Shown here in pieces: positions 54,674 to 63,703 of a stretch of DNA of 64,000 nucleotides. The notes below the pieces were generated by a model. It was not told the origin of the DNA. It did no database searches and worked only from the letters and a program-made list of their open reading frames with translations. The stretch covers positions 1 to 64,000 of the forward strand of contig JAUQPW010000009.1 in NCBI GenBank assembly GCA_030550175.1, read 5' to 3'. The position numbers and the translations under genes are program-made. The stretch is from a bacterium. GTDB taxonomy: Bacteria; Moduliflexota; Moduliflexia; Moduliflexales; JAUQPW01. Each line of letters begins with the position of its first letter. Positions within the stretch are counted from its first letter, which is position 1.

Positions 54674-56965
54674 TTAGGGAGGAGTATCCGAAACTTTATA
54701 AATAATCACCTCACCTTGATGATAAACCGGCTCAAAGGCGGTGTTAAATCCATCCAATCCCACCGGGTCATGGGTTTGCTTTTCTAGGGAACCTACGTAA
54801 ATATATTGAATGCGATATTTTTTTAATAAATCTTGAACGGTGGATTTATCCGGAGCCGTGTAAATCATCTGAATATCCTGGGTGCGCTCCATAATAGATT
54901 TCCAGGTTTGATCTCGCCAAAGAGCTTCATGATTCCCCCAACCCAATACGGTTGGAAATCCTGTATTGGTGGAAACCCTCCCATAGAAGGAATAAGGTTT
55001 CCCGGTGGCTTCTAAAATAACAGGTTGCCCGGAAAGGTTTTCTTTTAACCACTTTATAGCCCGATACTCTTGAGGATAACGAAATTGAATATACAGGGTA
55101 CCGTCCAGGGTTGGAAGATAGGGAAGGCCTCCGTGTTTTGAATCTTTGAATCGATTACATTTCTCGTAGGTCGCAGCAATGGGATAAATAACCAGAGCTA
55201 CCAGTAAAAACATGAAAACATAATCCCAGTAAATCCGGACCTTCTCCTTCAAAAACCCCCGGGTATCGATCTCATAAAGTAAATAAGGAATACCTATGGA
55301 TAAGAAAATCCAAATCTGATAATAAAATTTGAAGATGGTATTCTGCCGTTCAAGGGGATGGGCGTAAAAATCCTTAATATATATCAACTCGCATCCGATC
55401 AAAATCACCGTAGCCACAAAGATCAATCCATAGGTAAATTGCGAAGAAGCTTCTCTCTCCTGTAACGCTAATATTAAAAATAACAGGGTAAGAGGTAAGG
55501 TCAGAGGAATAACCCAGGTATTAAAAACAAGATATAAGATCGGAAAGGATAACAAAAGACTTCCCCACAGGGTCCTTTGAACATCCTGCGTAAAGGAGCT
55601 TAGCATGTTTCTGGATTTACAGAAGGCGAAGGTGATCAGGATAAACAAGAAAAACCCATAGATAATGAGGTAATAAGCCAGCCCGGTCCGCTGAGAACTT
55701 GAAACCATTCGGAGGCTACTGAGAGGAACCTGAGATTTAAAAGATAGATGGAAGGGCAGGTATAGAATATAGCTCCCGATCACTAAGACTAAAAAGGTGA
55801 AGAAGGTCCGTCCAACATAAGCGGATAATCCCGGTTTCTGGAAATGCAGGTCAGAAGTTCCTGTCTTTCTAAGATTTCCTAGGAAAAGACCAAAAAGGGT
55901 TAAAAGGAGATACGTGGGAAAATCCCATGTGTTAAGAAAGGGAGCGGCACCCAGGGAGAGACAGAAGGGGAGAAGGAGAAAACGGGAACGAGGAAGAACG
56001 CGAGGGCGAGAGAAGGAAAGGAGGGATGAGGGGAACTGCTCTTCCACTTCCCTGTTCTTCTTTTCACCTTTCTTCCCTTTCTCCTTTTCTCCCCATGCAA
56101 CCTCATACAACAGTGAAAGAAATAACAGGGCAAAGGGGATCGACATAAAATGGGCATGAAGATCTCCCAGTAAGAAGCTGAAGAAGGGGAACTCGTTGAT
56201 AGTATCCGGAATAATTCGGGAGCTCCGCCACCAGTCAAAGGGGAACAATCTTCCTCTCTCCAGCCATTGGATAAGTGCGTCGAGATTACCCGCTAGGCAC
56301 AATAAAAACCCGGTCAAAAAACCGTAACGAAATCGACCTGTTAGCTTAAAACCCAGACTAAATGCACCAACCAAAGATAGAGCCGGTATGGTGGCTACGG
56401 CCAGATTAAATCCTATGGAAGAGGGAATCTTCGATAGTTTAATGACTTGAGCCCAGATAAAATAGCCAAAGTAATAATAGTTAAGAGGTTCTCCGGCAAA
56501 CCAGGTATCCATAGGGGGAAGGGTTTTACTTTGTAAAATGGCGTTGAGGAAGGTAAAATCCGGCTCCTTTTCCGCTCCTGTAATATCTGGATTATAGGAT
56601 CGAATAAAGGCAAAGGCTAAATAGGCCGATAAGAAGATAACTTCCAGGAGGAGCAACAGTTTAAGATTTCGTTGAAGAAACTTGATCAGATCCTTACGAT
56701 GGGGCTGGACGAGTCCGAAACCCACCCCCAAAATAAGAATAAAGGCTACCGACAACCAGGCCGTTATAGTCTCATAGGGGAGCAGATGCAAACTGGTGAA
56801 AAGCCAGCTTATATAAGCACAGAATAAAAGTCCCTGGATTTTAGCCAAGGCATAACCCCGGTCTGGGAAGCCGGGAAAAAGGCGATAAGAAATGGGAAAA
56901 GTACTCCATGCCAGAATCTGGATGATAAGATACCAGATAAGCAGGGATAAAAATTCAGAATTCAT
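54674..56965 (-). CDS. DUF2298 (YYY) polytopic membrane protein
   Basis: 763 residues with about 14 membrane segments. The family hallmark is WFAGEPLNYYYFGYFIWA, preceded by GAEKEPDFTFLNAIL and followed by INEFPFFSFLLGDLHAHFM. These place it in the YYY membrane family (DUF2298) that is common in Chloroflexi and Archaea and has GT-C-like topology. A cytoplasmic loop near residues 290-335 is encoded by a strongly purine/pyrimidine-biased tract (WGEKEKGKKGEKKNREV...), absent in ordinary members. The C-terminal soluble domain (from about 610) holds QPVILEATGKPYSFYGR. Likely a lipid-linked sugar transferase; no activity is established. Confidence 0.85.
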   Translation of the reverse strand: MNSEFLSLLIWYLIIQILAWSTFPISYRLFPGFPDRGYALAKIQGLLFCAYISWLFTSLHLLPYETITAWLSVAFILILGVGFGLVQPHRKDLIKFLQRNLKLLLLLEVIFLSAYLAFAFIRSYNPDITGAEKEPDFTFLNAILQSKTLPPMDTWFAGEPLNYYYFGYFIWAQVIKLSKIPSSIGFNLAVATIPALSLVGAFSLGFKLTGRFRYGFLTGFLLCLAGNLDALIQWLERGRLFPFDWWRSSRIIPDTINEFPFFSFLLGDLHAHFMSIPFALLFLSLLYEVAWGEKEKGKKGEKKNREVEEQFPSSLLSFSRPRVLPRSRFLLLPFCLSLGAAPFLNTWDFPTYLLLTLFGLFLGNLRKTGTSDLHFQKPGLSAYVGRTFFTFLVLVIGSYILYLPFHLSFKSQVPLSSLRMVSSSQRTGLAYYLIIYGFFLFILITFAFCKSRNMLSSFTQDVQRTLWGSLLLSFPILYLVFNTWVIPLTLPLTLLFLILALQEREASSQFTYGLIFVATVILIGCELIYIKDFYAHPLERQNTIFKFYYQIWIFLSIGIPYLLYEIDTRGFLKEKVRIYWDYVFMFLLVALVIYPIAATYEKCNRFKDSKHGGLPYLPTLDGTLYIQFRYPQEYRAIKWLKENLSGQPVILEATGKPYSFYGRVSTNTGFPTVLGWGNHEALWRDQTWKSIMERTQDIQMIYTAPDKSTVQDLLKKYRIQYIYVGSLEKQTHDPVGLDGFNTAFEPVYHQGEVIIYKVSDTPP

Positions 56966-57532
56966 AAACGTTACTACTCAACCAACCCTCTATAGGATAA
57001 GTTCTAGAAATGTCAGGCGGCTGAACTGTGGGTATCATAAAATCGTTTTTATTAAAAGTCAATCAAATCCAGGAACTTTTTTCTAATACCGACTTCAATC
57101 AAATCGAAGAATACCTTCCCCGGTGAGCCGCCTCCCCCTCCTTTTCCGGAGCTTTAGCCTATGATTCGAGTCATCAAAGGCTATTCAAACGAATCTTAAT
57201 CAAGGAGCCGATCTAACTAAGATTTCCGTGTTCGGGTAAGGGGTCAGGTTGGATTGATTAGGAAGGGTAGGATTTGTTATGACGTCCTTTCAGAATTTTA
57301 ACCTTCTGGCTTGGACAAACTGTCAAAATAGGCTGTCCTCTCTGGGGGGAAGAAGAAGTAGTATTAAATCCCAAACAAAATGTTGTCGGTTTGGATAGAT
57401 TTCGATTCAGAATGGGAAAATGGCCATAGAGAACCACCCCTACCGGGTTCTTCTTCAGGGTTATAGGAACCTACAGGATAGGGGCCTTCTCTTAGGCTGG
57501 AGACCGGTAGAACGTAGTTTCATTCTACCGGG
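56966..57532. other. Intergenic region, 567 bp, no gene seen
   Basis: I see no convincing ORF, RNA or strong hairpin. Near 57508-57527 are TAGAACGTAGTTTCATTCTA-like half-palindromes after the end of the WPWFN-repeat gene. It probably includes the DUF2298 gene's promoter. Confidence 0.35.
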
Positions 57533-58000
57533 TTAACGACGGTTAAGACGAGATTTAGAATTTAAACGGTTAACATCTCTGATCCGTGCAGATTCCTTGG
57601 CTGCAATGGGAGCCTGACCAACTCCTGACGTCTGGTACTGCGGCCATCTCGCATTTTCTGGATTAAACGCAACACGGTCCGACGGTAAAGGTGATGTCAC
57701 ACTCCCAAATCGGGACGTATTTGAAAGCCCATTACTGTTAAACCAAGGCCACCGCGCACCTTCCGGATTAAAGGCCGTTTGATCTGATCCCTGTCCTCTA
57801 TCCGGTGGTAAAGCAGGTGGAAGAGGCATTGCAGGTTCGGCGGTTGGCTGATTGAACCAAGGCCACTTAGCCACTGCCGGATCAAATTCTGTACGATTTC
57901 CATTACCAAACCGATCCAGAGCGGTAACTCCGGTCACTGTGAAAAGCAACAGGCTTATCACCGCGACAAAAAAGATAGATTGGATTTTAAACCAAGACAT
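57533..58000 (-). CDS. Small secreted protein with three WPWFN-type repeats
   Basis: 155 residues; the ATG has AAGGAGG 7 bases upstream, one of the strongest ribosome binding sites here. Residues 1-28 are a signal peptide (FFVAVISLLLFTVTGVTALD). Three repeats follow: TEFDPAVAKWPWFN (38-50), TAFNPEGARWPWFN (75-88) and VAFNPENARWPQYQ (110-123), each spaced by about 36 residues of Pro/Ser/Asp-rich linker. The C-terminus is basic (NSKSRLNRR). I recognise no family. The motif could bind a carbohydrate or partner protein as tandem short sites. Confidence 0.65.
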   Translation of the reverse strand: MSWFKIQSIFFVAVISLLLFTVTGVTALDRFGNGNRTEFDPAVAKWPWFNQPTAEPAMPLPPALPPDRGQGSDQTAFNPEGARWPWFNSNGLSNTSRFGSVTSPLPSDRVAFNPENARWPQYQTSGVGQAPIAAKESARIRDVNRLNSKSRLNRR

Positions 58001-58346
58001 ATCGTAACCTCCTTTTTTAAGAATGTTGTAGTTTATACCCTCTCCGTGTTGGAATGTAACATAACTGGTAGGAGCAGTTCTCTATGGCTATCCTGTCGAA
58101 AGAAAATACCGTAAGGTCGTCCTACCCTTTATGAAACATTTTCACGGTGAATGGGTAACCGTTCGACACTTTAAACTATTTCCAAATTTTATGCCAGATT
58201 TTCTAAAGCAAAAAAGCCTTCTCCTACGCGGGAAAGGCTTTTTATATTCAAGAAATTTTGACAAAAAGTCGCTGGGTTCTCCTTTCTGATTCTACTTTTT
58301 ATGACATTACTGAGGGGGTGAGGGGTTTTACCCACAAGTTCTGGTT
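58001..58346. other. Intergenic region, 346 bp, upstream of the WPWFN-repeat gene
   Basis: It contains the pepA terminator (58210-58243) and the ribosome binding site of the repeat protein. I see no gene. Confidence 0.5.
58210..58243 (-). terminator. Rho-independent terminator for the pepA operon
   Basis: On the minus strand GCCTTTCCC pairs with GGAGAAGGC (one mismatch, one G-U) around GCGTA and is followed by TTTTTTG. It lies about 105 bases beyond the pepA stop codon. Confidence 0.75.
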
Positions 58347-59903
58347 TTATTTTTGACTTAATCCGCTTCCTTTCCAGCTTCTCAGGAACTCGACCAGCAA
58401 TCGTACTCCAAAACCGGTTCCTCCTTCGGGAATATAAGGTTTCTCTTCAAAATTGCGGGCCACGTTGGCAATATCCAGGTGAACCCAGGGATAACCTTCG
58501 GTAAAATAACTCAGGAAAGCTCCTCCCATAATCGTTCCGGCTCCCACATCTTCGGTAATATTTTTTAGATCGGCTATCTTACTCTTGGCCAATTCCCTGT
58601 AATCCTCCCACAAAGGAAGTTCCCAAACCCGTTCACCGGAAGTTTCTCCGGCCTGACGAAGCTTATCCAGAAGAGATTTATCATTTCCCATCATAGCGGC
58701 TGCAACCCGACCGAGGGTAATTGCGCAGGCACCGGTAAGAGTTGCCAGGTCAATAACAGCCTGGGGATTGTATCTTTTAGCATAGGCCAGGACGTCGGCG
58801 AGAATCAACCGACCCTCAGCGTCGGTATCTAGAATTTCGATGGTGGTCCCGGAAAGGGAAGTAACCACATCACCGGGTTTTGTGGCTTTACCACTGGGGA
58901 GGTTTTCGGTAGCTCCTATCAATCCGACTACATGAAGGGGGAGGTCCAGCAGCGCTATAGCCTGCAGGGTACCTAACACAACCGCAGCTCCGGACATATC
59001 GGTCTTCATCTGGTACATTCCCTTTGAGGGTTTCAGAGAAATTCCCCCACTATCAAAGGTTACCCCCTTACCGGCTAAAACTATCGTATCCAAAGCCAAA
59101 CTATTCCCTGGTTCTTTGCCGGTTGCCGCTTGCTTCGGATCGTGTTCCAGAATCACAAATCGGGGAGGCTCTTCGCTTCCCTTTGCAACGGCTAACAGAG
59201 CCCCCATTTTGAGATCCGAGATTTCTTTTTCCGTTAAAATCTGGCATCTTAAACGGCAGGTTTCGGCCATCTGCCTGGCCTGATTGGCCAGCTCCGAGGG
59301 AGTCAGGATATTCGCCGGAGTATTAATCAAGTCCCGAGCAAAGTTAACAGCCTCTGAGATAATCCGGGCCGCCCGAATTTCCTCTTCTACTTCTGCTAAC
59401 CTTTGCTCATCAGCACAGATAAGGATCATGCGATCGATCTCCCTGGTATCCTCTTCTTTCTTAGACTTATAGGGATCGAATTTATAGAGTCCCAGTAACG
59501 TTCCTTCAACCAAAGCCTGGGCTTCTCTGGGATTATCTGTTCCGGGAAGCAGGGTCGCAAAACTGGTAAATCCCTTTCTTGAAATTTCTTTTGCAGCCTT
59601 ACCTGCCGCACGACGGAGGGTTTCCAGATTAAATGCTTCTTTTTTTCCAAGCCCTACGAGCAGAACGGCTTTTGCAGCGAGAGTCGGATCGGCTCCCTGT
59701 TTACTTAAATAAATCAGCTGGGTTTCCAGGGCCTTTCCTTTGAAGTTGTTTTCTTGCAAGACCCGGTGGATCACCCTATGGAGAGATTGATCCAGGGACT
59801 TGACGGGTTCCGTAAGATCCTTCGTTTTCTCAAAAAAGTTTAAAACGAGGACATCCACAGACTCCTCGTGGATTTTTCCTATTCTGGCCAGAATCTGTTT
59901 CAT
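58347..59903 (-). CDS. pepA: Leucyl aminopeptidase, M17 family
   Basis: 518 residues from the ATG at 59903; a TTG at 59924 would overlap the upstream UGSC gene. The metal and catalytic residues are in VLAGKGVTFDSGGISLKP and EILDTDAEGRLILADVLAY. The active-site region GAAVVLGTLQAIALLDLP and C-terminal GTGFGVRLLVEFL are typical. It cleaves N-terminal Leu and other residues from peptides with two metal ions, as a hexamer in the cytoplasm. It follows the UGSC selenoprotein gene with a 7-base gap and a terminator lies beyond it. Confidence 0.95.
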   Translation of the reverse strand: MKQILARIGKIHEESVDVLVLNFFEKTKDLTEPVKSLDQSLHRVIHRVLQENNFKGKALETQLIYLSKQGADPTLAAKAVLLVGLGKKEAFNLETLRRAAGKAAKEISRKGFTSFATLLPGTDNPREAQALVEGTLLGLYKFDPYKSKKEEDTREIDRMILICADEQRLAEVEEEIRAARIISEAVNFARDLINTPANILTPSELANQARQMAETCRLRCQILTEKEISDLKMGALLAVAKGSEEPPRFVILEHDPKQAATGKEPGNSLALDTIVLAGKGVTFDSGGISLKPSKGMYQMKTDMSGAAVVLGTLQAIALLDLPLHVVGLIGATENLPSGKATKPGDVVTSLSGTTIEILDTDAEGRLILADVLAYAKRYNPQAVIDLATLTGACAITLGRVAAAMMGNDKSLLDKLRQAGETSGERVWELPLWEDYRELAKSKIADLKNITEDVGAGTIMGGAFLSYFTEGYPWVHLDIANVARNFEEKPYIPEGGTGFGVRLLVEFLRSWKGSGLSQK

Positions 59904-59910
59904 ATTTCTA

Positions 59911-60474
59911 CTAAAATTTCCCAAATTGCAACATAGAAGCTACCTGAGGAGTAGCCATGCGTGCCTGTTCGGTCAATTCTTCGTCAGTTGAACTGGCTAT
60001 AGGGTGCTTTACGATGATAAAAGGATAATCGGCTGCGTTGTGGGCAGCAGCCATAGCTTTACCGGTCACTATGAAAGCATCGGTACAAATTACGGCACTG
60101 GGAATTCCTTTTTTCTCTAAAGCAATGCCATCGAGCACACTGCTCGAGCTGCAAGAGCCTCAGTCCCCGATCCCTGCAACCACCAACTGGCATTCCTTTA
60201 TAAGTTCCTCCAGTTGTTCTGGAGGAGCCGGGCGATAAGCCGAAGGTTTTTTAACAAGGACGAACTTATGAACGCCATATTCTTTCATGAGAAAATCGCC
60301 TACTTTTTTCAGGAGCTTATCGGAGTGGTACTTTCCGTTATCCAAAAGTCCTACGACTTTTCCTTGAAGAGTACCCCCTCGAGGGGCCTGGGAGAATCCT
60401 TCGGAAACAGGTTCTACAGTTGGATCGAAGATGACGAGATTTGTCTGTGGTTTGATTTCTGTTGTGGGTTGCAT
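59911..60474 (-). CDS. UGSC-family selenoprotein (in-frame UGA as Sec105)
   Basis: 187 residues when the TGA at 60160-60162 is read as selenocysteine. Residues before it end LVVAGIGD; after it come GSCSSSVLDGIALEKKGIPS and AVICTDAFIVTGKAMAAAHN, the same frame and family. The motif is therefore U-G-S-C, the defining feature of the UGSC family known from metagenomic selenoproteomes. Other conserved parts: TLQGKVVGLLDNGKYHSD near the N-terminus. A hairpin of SECIS type follows the UGA (60131-60147). The upstream gene on the same strand encodes the usual UGSC partner protein. The family's redox substrate is unknown. Without Sec decoding it would appear as two broken ORFs. Confidence 0.92.
60131..60147 (-). 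promoter_or_regulatory. SECIS hairpin of the UGSC selenoprotein gene
   Basis: On the minus strand UCGAGCA pairs perfectly with UGCUCGA around the loop GUG. The loop begins 19 bases after the UGA and its first base is G followed by U, matching the bacterial SECIS pattern recognised by SelB. Confidence 0.75.
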
Positions 60475-60564
60475 TTTATCCCTTACCCTTCACCCTTTGT
60501 CCGTTCCGTTTTATTGATTCCTCACCTGAAGAGCGCTAAATCCAAAACTACGGACAAAGAATCC

Positions 60565-61620
60565 TTAATAAATTATAGGTTTTGTAACCGAGCGCGAGTG
60601 CTCAATGCCGGTCCATCCAGGAATACAGGCAGAGACACTACCGGCAGATCCACCGGCTGCAATCACGAGAATATCCTCCAAATTTTGAACGATGGGATAG
60701 AGTGTTTTCTCGTCTTCGGGTGTGATGTCCCCGGCCATTCGTCCGCAGCGTTTGATATCGGCGATGGATCTACGGGCTTTTTCAGCAAGAAATCTTCGAA
60801 CATCGGATTTTGTCCAGCCGGCTTCTGCAATTCGTTTCATATGTTCATAACCGATGACCACCACGAATTCCCCATTCGGGTGGATGGTCAGACGACCCAG
60901 ATTTCCCATAACATCCGCCAGGGTCGTTAAAATTCCTTCCGGGGTACGACTGAGGGTATTATACACTTGATGGGGAGCATCTCCGGCAAAAACCGTGACC
61001 GTACTTATCTCTTTAGGAAAACCTTTCTCTACATGAAGGGGCTCCCAAGGACTCACGGACTCATTTTCGGCGATACAATAACTGTACTTTCCAGGATGTC
61101 CTAATACAGAACGATCCAGCACCCCGGGAATCGCTCCACAAACATTCATCAGAATCAACCGAATAACCCGTCCAAGGGTTGCATTGGCCCTCCGTCCCGG
61201 GCCAAAGAGGTTTTCTCCTGCATTTATATCCAGATCCTGGATCACGGGTCCGTTTATAATGAGGAGGATTCCCATACCCGACGTACTGGTCATCGGTCCG
61301 TGAACGGAAAATGCAGGATCGCACAGAGCTTCCACAGCAGCAAGGATCACCGGCATATAAGCAGGTAGACAACCAGCCATGACTGCATTGATGGCGATCT
61401 TTTCTGCGGTTATGACCCGACGCCGAACGGGAATCTGTCCGATAATTTCATCGGGTTCTTTCTTCACATAATCCAGCATTTCCCAGATCCGATCTTCTGT
61501 AGGCGGAACTACCGGAAGCCCATCGGTCCAGCCTTTCTGAAAATAAAACTCGATGGCCTCTAGAGAATCCTTCACTTCAAACCTTCGGGATAATAATTCT
61601 TTCCTGGGCATTTGGCTCAA
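60565..61620 (-). CDS. UGSC-partner protein (annotated thiol-disulfide oxidoreductase-like)
   Basis: 351 residues, no signal peptide. Landmarks: EFYFQKGWTDGLPVVPPTED near the N-terminus, the Cys-containing INAVMAGCLPAYMPVILAAV, ENLFGPGRRANATLGRVIRL and the C-terminal LVIAAGGSAGSVSACIPGW. Proteins of this type recur next to or fused with UGSC domains and carry the loose label thiol-disulfide oxidoreductase; there is no CxxC here. It lies 90 bases upstream of the UGSC gene on the same strand, so the two likely act together, perhaps with Sec/Cys chemistry supplied by UGSC. The reaction is unknown. Confidence 0.75.
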   Translation of the reverse strand: MSQMPRKELLSRRFEVKDSLEAIEFYFQKGWTDGLPVVPPTEDRIWEMLDYVKKEPDEIIGQIPVRRRVITAEKIAINAVMAGCLPAYMPVILAAVEALCDPAFSVHGPMTSTSGMGILLIINGPVIQDLDINAGENLFGPGRRANATLGRVIRLILMNVCGAIPGVLDRSVLGHPGKYSYCIAENESVSPWEPLHVEKGFPKEISTVTVFAGDAPHQVYNTLSRTPEGILTTLADVMGNLGRLTIHPNGEFVVVIGYEHMKRIAEAGWTKSDVRRFLAEKARRSIADIKRCGRMAGDITPEDEKTLYPIVQNLEDILVIAAGGSAGSVSACIPGWTGIEHSRSVTKPIIY

Positions 61621-61689
61621 AAATCAAAAAGGTAGAAGGTAAAAGCCATAAAGCAGCAGCCGTTTATACAGGTCGGTTTATTTGTGACT

Positions 61690-62058
61690 TCAATCTCCCA
61701 TAATAGGGGTTGGTCGGCCGTTTTCATCGACCGCCACATAAATAACTTCTGCTTCCGTTACCTTAACCTTTGATTTATGACTCGTTCCACGTTCGGCTTC
61801 GACTATAACATGGACCGTTAAAGAGGTACGTCCTACCCGGATAACCTGGGCATAAAAACTCACTAGATCTCCCACATAAACAGGAGCCACGAACTCCACT
61901 TCTCGCATGGCCTTGGTAACAAACCTTTTAGGAGCGTATTTATGGGCCTCTATCCCCCCGGCCAGGTCGATATAGCTCAAAATAACCCCACCAAAAATAG
62001 TTCCGAACCCGTTGGTATCCCGGGGGAGCATCATCACGCGAATAGCCGGCTCTTGCAC
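61690..62058 (-). CDS. Acyl-CoA thioesterase, YciA-like hotdog protein
   Basis: 122 residues forming one hotdog domain: [29 protein letters not shown], with the catalytic-type Asn and the acid in SYIDLAGG; then [21 protein letters not shown] and the C-terminal [17 protein letters not shown] (motif quoted in shorter parts where possible). It hydrolyses acyl-CoA thioesters as a multimer. The specific acyl chain is unknown. It follows the WD40 gene and precedes the UGSC-partner gene on the same strand. Confidence 0.88.
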   Translation of the reverse strand: MQEPAIRVMMLPRDTNGFGTIFGGVILSYIDLAGGIEAHKYAPKRFVTKAMREVEFVAPVYVGDLVSFYAQVIRVGRTSLTVHVIVEAERGTSHKSKVKVTEAEVIYVAVDENGRPTPIMGD

Positions 62059-62133
62059 AAATTAATCGATGCCGGATAAGGGATGACCAGCAAGGGTAGA
62101 AGTTAAAGGTCTTACAGCTTCTAACCCCATCCT

Positions 62134-63030
62134 TTATCCTGCATCACTCGGTGGGAGGGTTTTGATCAGATTTCCCGTTTTGGCGTCCCAAATACGGATA
62201 GTATCATCGAAGCTGCCACTGGCCAGATAATTACCATCGGGACTGTAGGAAACCGACATAACCTGTTTGGTATGTCCTTTAATTAATAATTCTAAGTTTC
62301 CCGTTTCAAGATTCCAGATGCGAATGGAATGATCATCCTTTCCCCCTCCACTGGCCAGGTGCTTTCCATCCGGACTATAAGAAAGACTCATTACGGATCC
62401 CGTATGACCCAATAGGGTATGAACTTCCCTTCCCGTCTGGGTGTCCCATATTTTGATAGAATCATCAAAACTTCCGCTGGCTAAATAGGAACCACCTTCC
62501 AGATAGACCAGAGTTTTAACATGTTTTAAATGCCCTTCCAGTATAAATAGGGTCTCTTCCGTTTCCACATTCCAGATTCTGATCTTTCGATCCATTCCTC
62601 CACTGGCTAAATAGCGACCATCCGGACTGTAACAAACCGTAAAAACCTGATCCGTATGACCCTCCAAGGTTTTTACCTCTTTGGTAATCAGATTACAAAT
62701 TTTAACCTGCCTGTCCCGACTGCCGCTGGCTATACTTTCTCCATCAGGACTATAAACTACACTGAATACATCTGCTGTATGGATCCTTAAACTGTATAAC
62801 GCTTTACCGGTTGCCGCCTCCCATATTCGAATACTTTTATCTCTACTCCCACTGAGTATGTACCTTCCATCTGGACTGTAACAGACGCTATACACCGCAT
62901 CGTAGTGCCCACCCAACGTCATGATTTCTTTACCGGTTTGAACTTCAAAGATTTTTACCTGGCTATTACTACTACTGGCTACCAAATAAGTTCCATCTGG
63001 ACTATAGGCAATACAGGTAACTTTAATCAT
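62134..63030 (-). CDS. Seven-bladed WD40 beta-propeller protein
   Basis: 298 residues consisting almost entirely of seven WD40 repeats of about 42 residues. Each has YSPDG near the start of a blade (LEGGS in the fifth), a GH or IH dipeptide, and a D-x-x-I-(K/R)-I-W type end (for example SIRIWEAATG, RKIRIWNVET, DSIKIWDTQTG, DTIRIWDAKTG). There is no signal peptide or other domain, so it is probably a complete cytoplasmic propeller that scaffolds a protein complex. Repeat units are alike at both protein and DNA level, suggesting recent internal duplication. Partners are unknown. Confidence 0.9.
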   Translation of the reverse strand: MIKVTCIAYSPDGTYLVASSSNSQVKIFEVQTGKEIMTLGGHYDAVYSVCYSPDGRYILSGSRDKSIRIWEAATGKALYSLRIHTADVFSVVYSPDGESIASGSRDRQVKICNLITKEVKTLEGHTDQVFTVCYSPDGRYLASGGMDRKIRIWNVETEETLFILEGHLKHVKTLVYLEGGSYLASGSFDDSIKIWDTQTGREVHTLLGHTGSVMSLSYSPDGKHLASGGGKDDHSIRIWNLETGNLELLIKGHTKQVMSVSYSPDGNYLASGSFDDTIRIWDAKTGNLIKTLPPSDAG

Positions 63031-63171
63031 TTTTAACCTACCGGAATTCAGAGGCCAGAATTCAGAAGAAGGAACATAACGTCCGACAATACGCTTTGCC
63101 TTCTATCCATCCAGGAATAATTCCTTGAAGTAAGATCTAAATTCTGACTCCTGAGTAACGTCTAAAACGAT

Positions 63172-63696
63172 TTACAATTCATGGTACTTCAAAATCTTCA
63201 AAACCACTTTAGGCTGACGGGGATCTAACTTTTGCCTGACTTCATAAAACTCGTTAAGTTTAGTTATTTCTTCTGAAAGGTAGATTTGATAGGCTTCATG
63301 AACCTTTTCCAGGGTCCAACTGACCCGGGTTGGATTCCAATAATAACCCTTAGAAAACTCCATAGGATCATTCTCCACCTGAGTGATATAATTTACAGCA
63401 CATTTTGTACAAACGGCATAACCTTGAAACCACCAATCTTTGCGAAGCTCGCGCTCTGAACCCTCCACCTTTTCGTAATCACAGCTAAAAAAGCGTGCAT
63501 TTAACCTGTTTCCACAATACAGGCAAGGCTGCTTCTTTAATATTTCCACGGCTCCTCTGGCATTTCCAGGGGAAATAAGATCATATTTGAAACGATCCCA
63601 CAGTCCCATTTTCCCTTGCGGGTCCGTAAGTATAGAGGTAATTTCAGACGACCGGTCTATCCGCCGGTCATTTTTTAGATTAAGATAAGGACCCAA
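63172..63696 (-). CDS. Hypothetical protein with zinc-ribbon-like cysteines
   Basis: 174 residues. CLYCGNR near residue 58 and AVCTKCAVNY near residue 93 form two CxxC pairs that could bind one zinc ion; an extra Cys lies in FFSCDYEK. The N-terminal 45 residues are polar; the C-terminus is predicted helical (WTLEKVHEAYQIYLSEEITK). I recognise no family. It sits 8 bases downstream of the partial TPP enzyme gene, so the two are likely in one transcript. Confidence 0.55.
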   Translation of the reverse strand: MGPYLNLKNDRRIDRSSEITSILTDPQGKMGLWDRFKYDLISPGNARGAVEILKKQPCLYCGNRLNARFFSCDYEKVEGSERELRKDWWFQGYAVCTKCAVNYITQVENDPMEFSKGYYWNPTRVSWTLEKVHEAYQIYLSEEITKLNEFYEVRQKLDPRQPKVVLKILKYHEL

Positions 63697-63703
63697 GACC
63701 TCT

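Noticed and set aside
60160..60162. The UGSC gene as a broken gene (nonsense mutation)
   Set aside because: The frame and family conservation continue after the TGA, the codon falls exactly in the U-G-S-C motif, and a strong hairpin follows it. Decay would not produce these.
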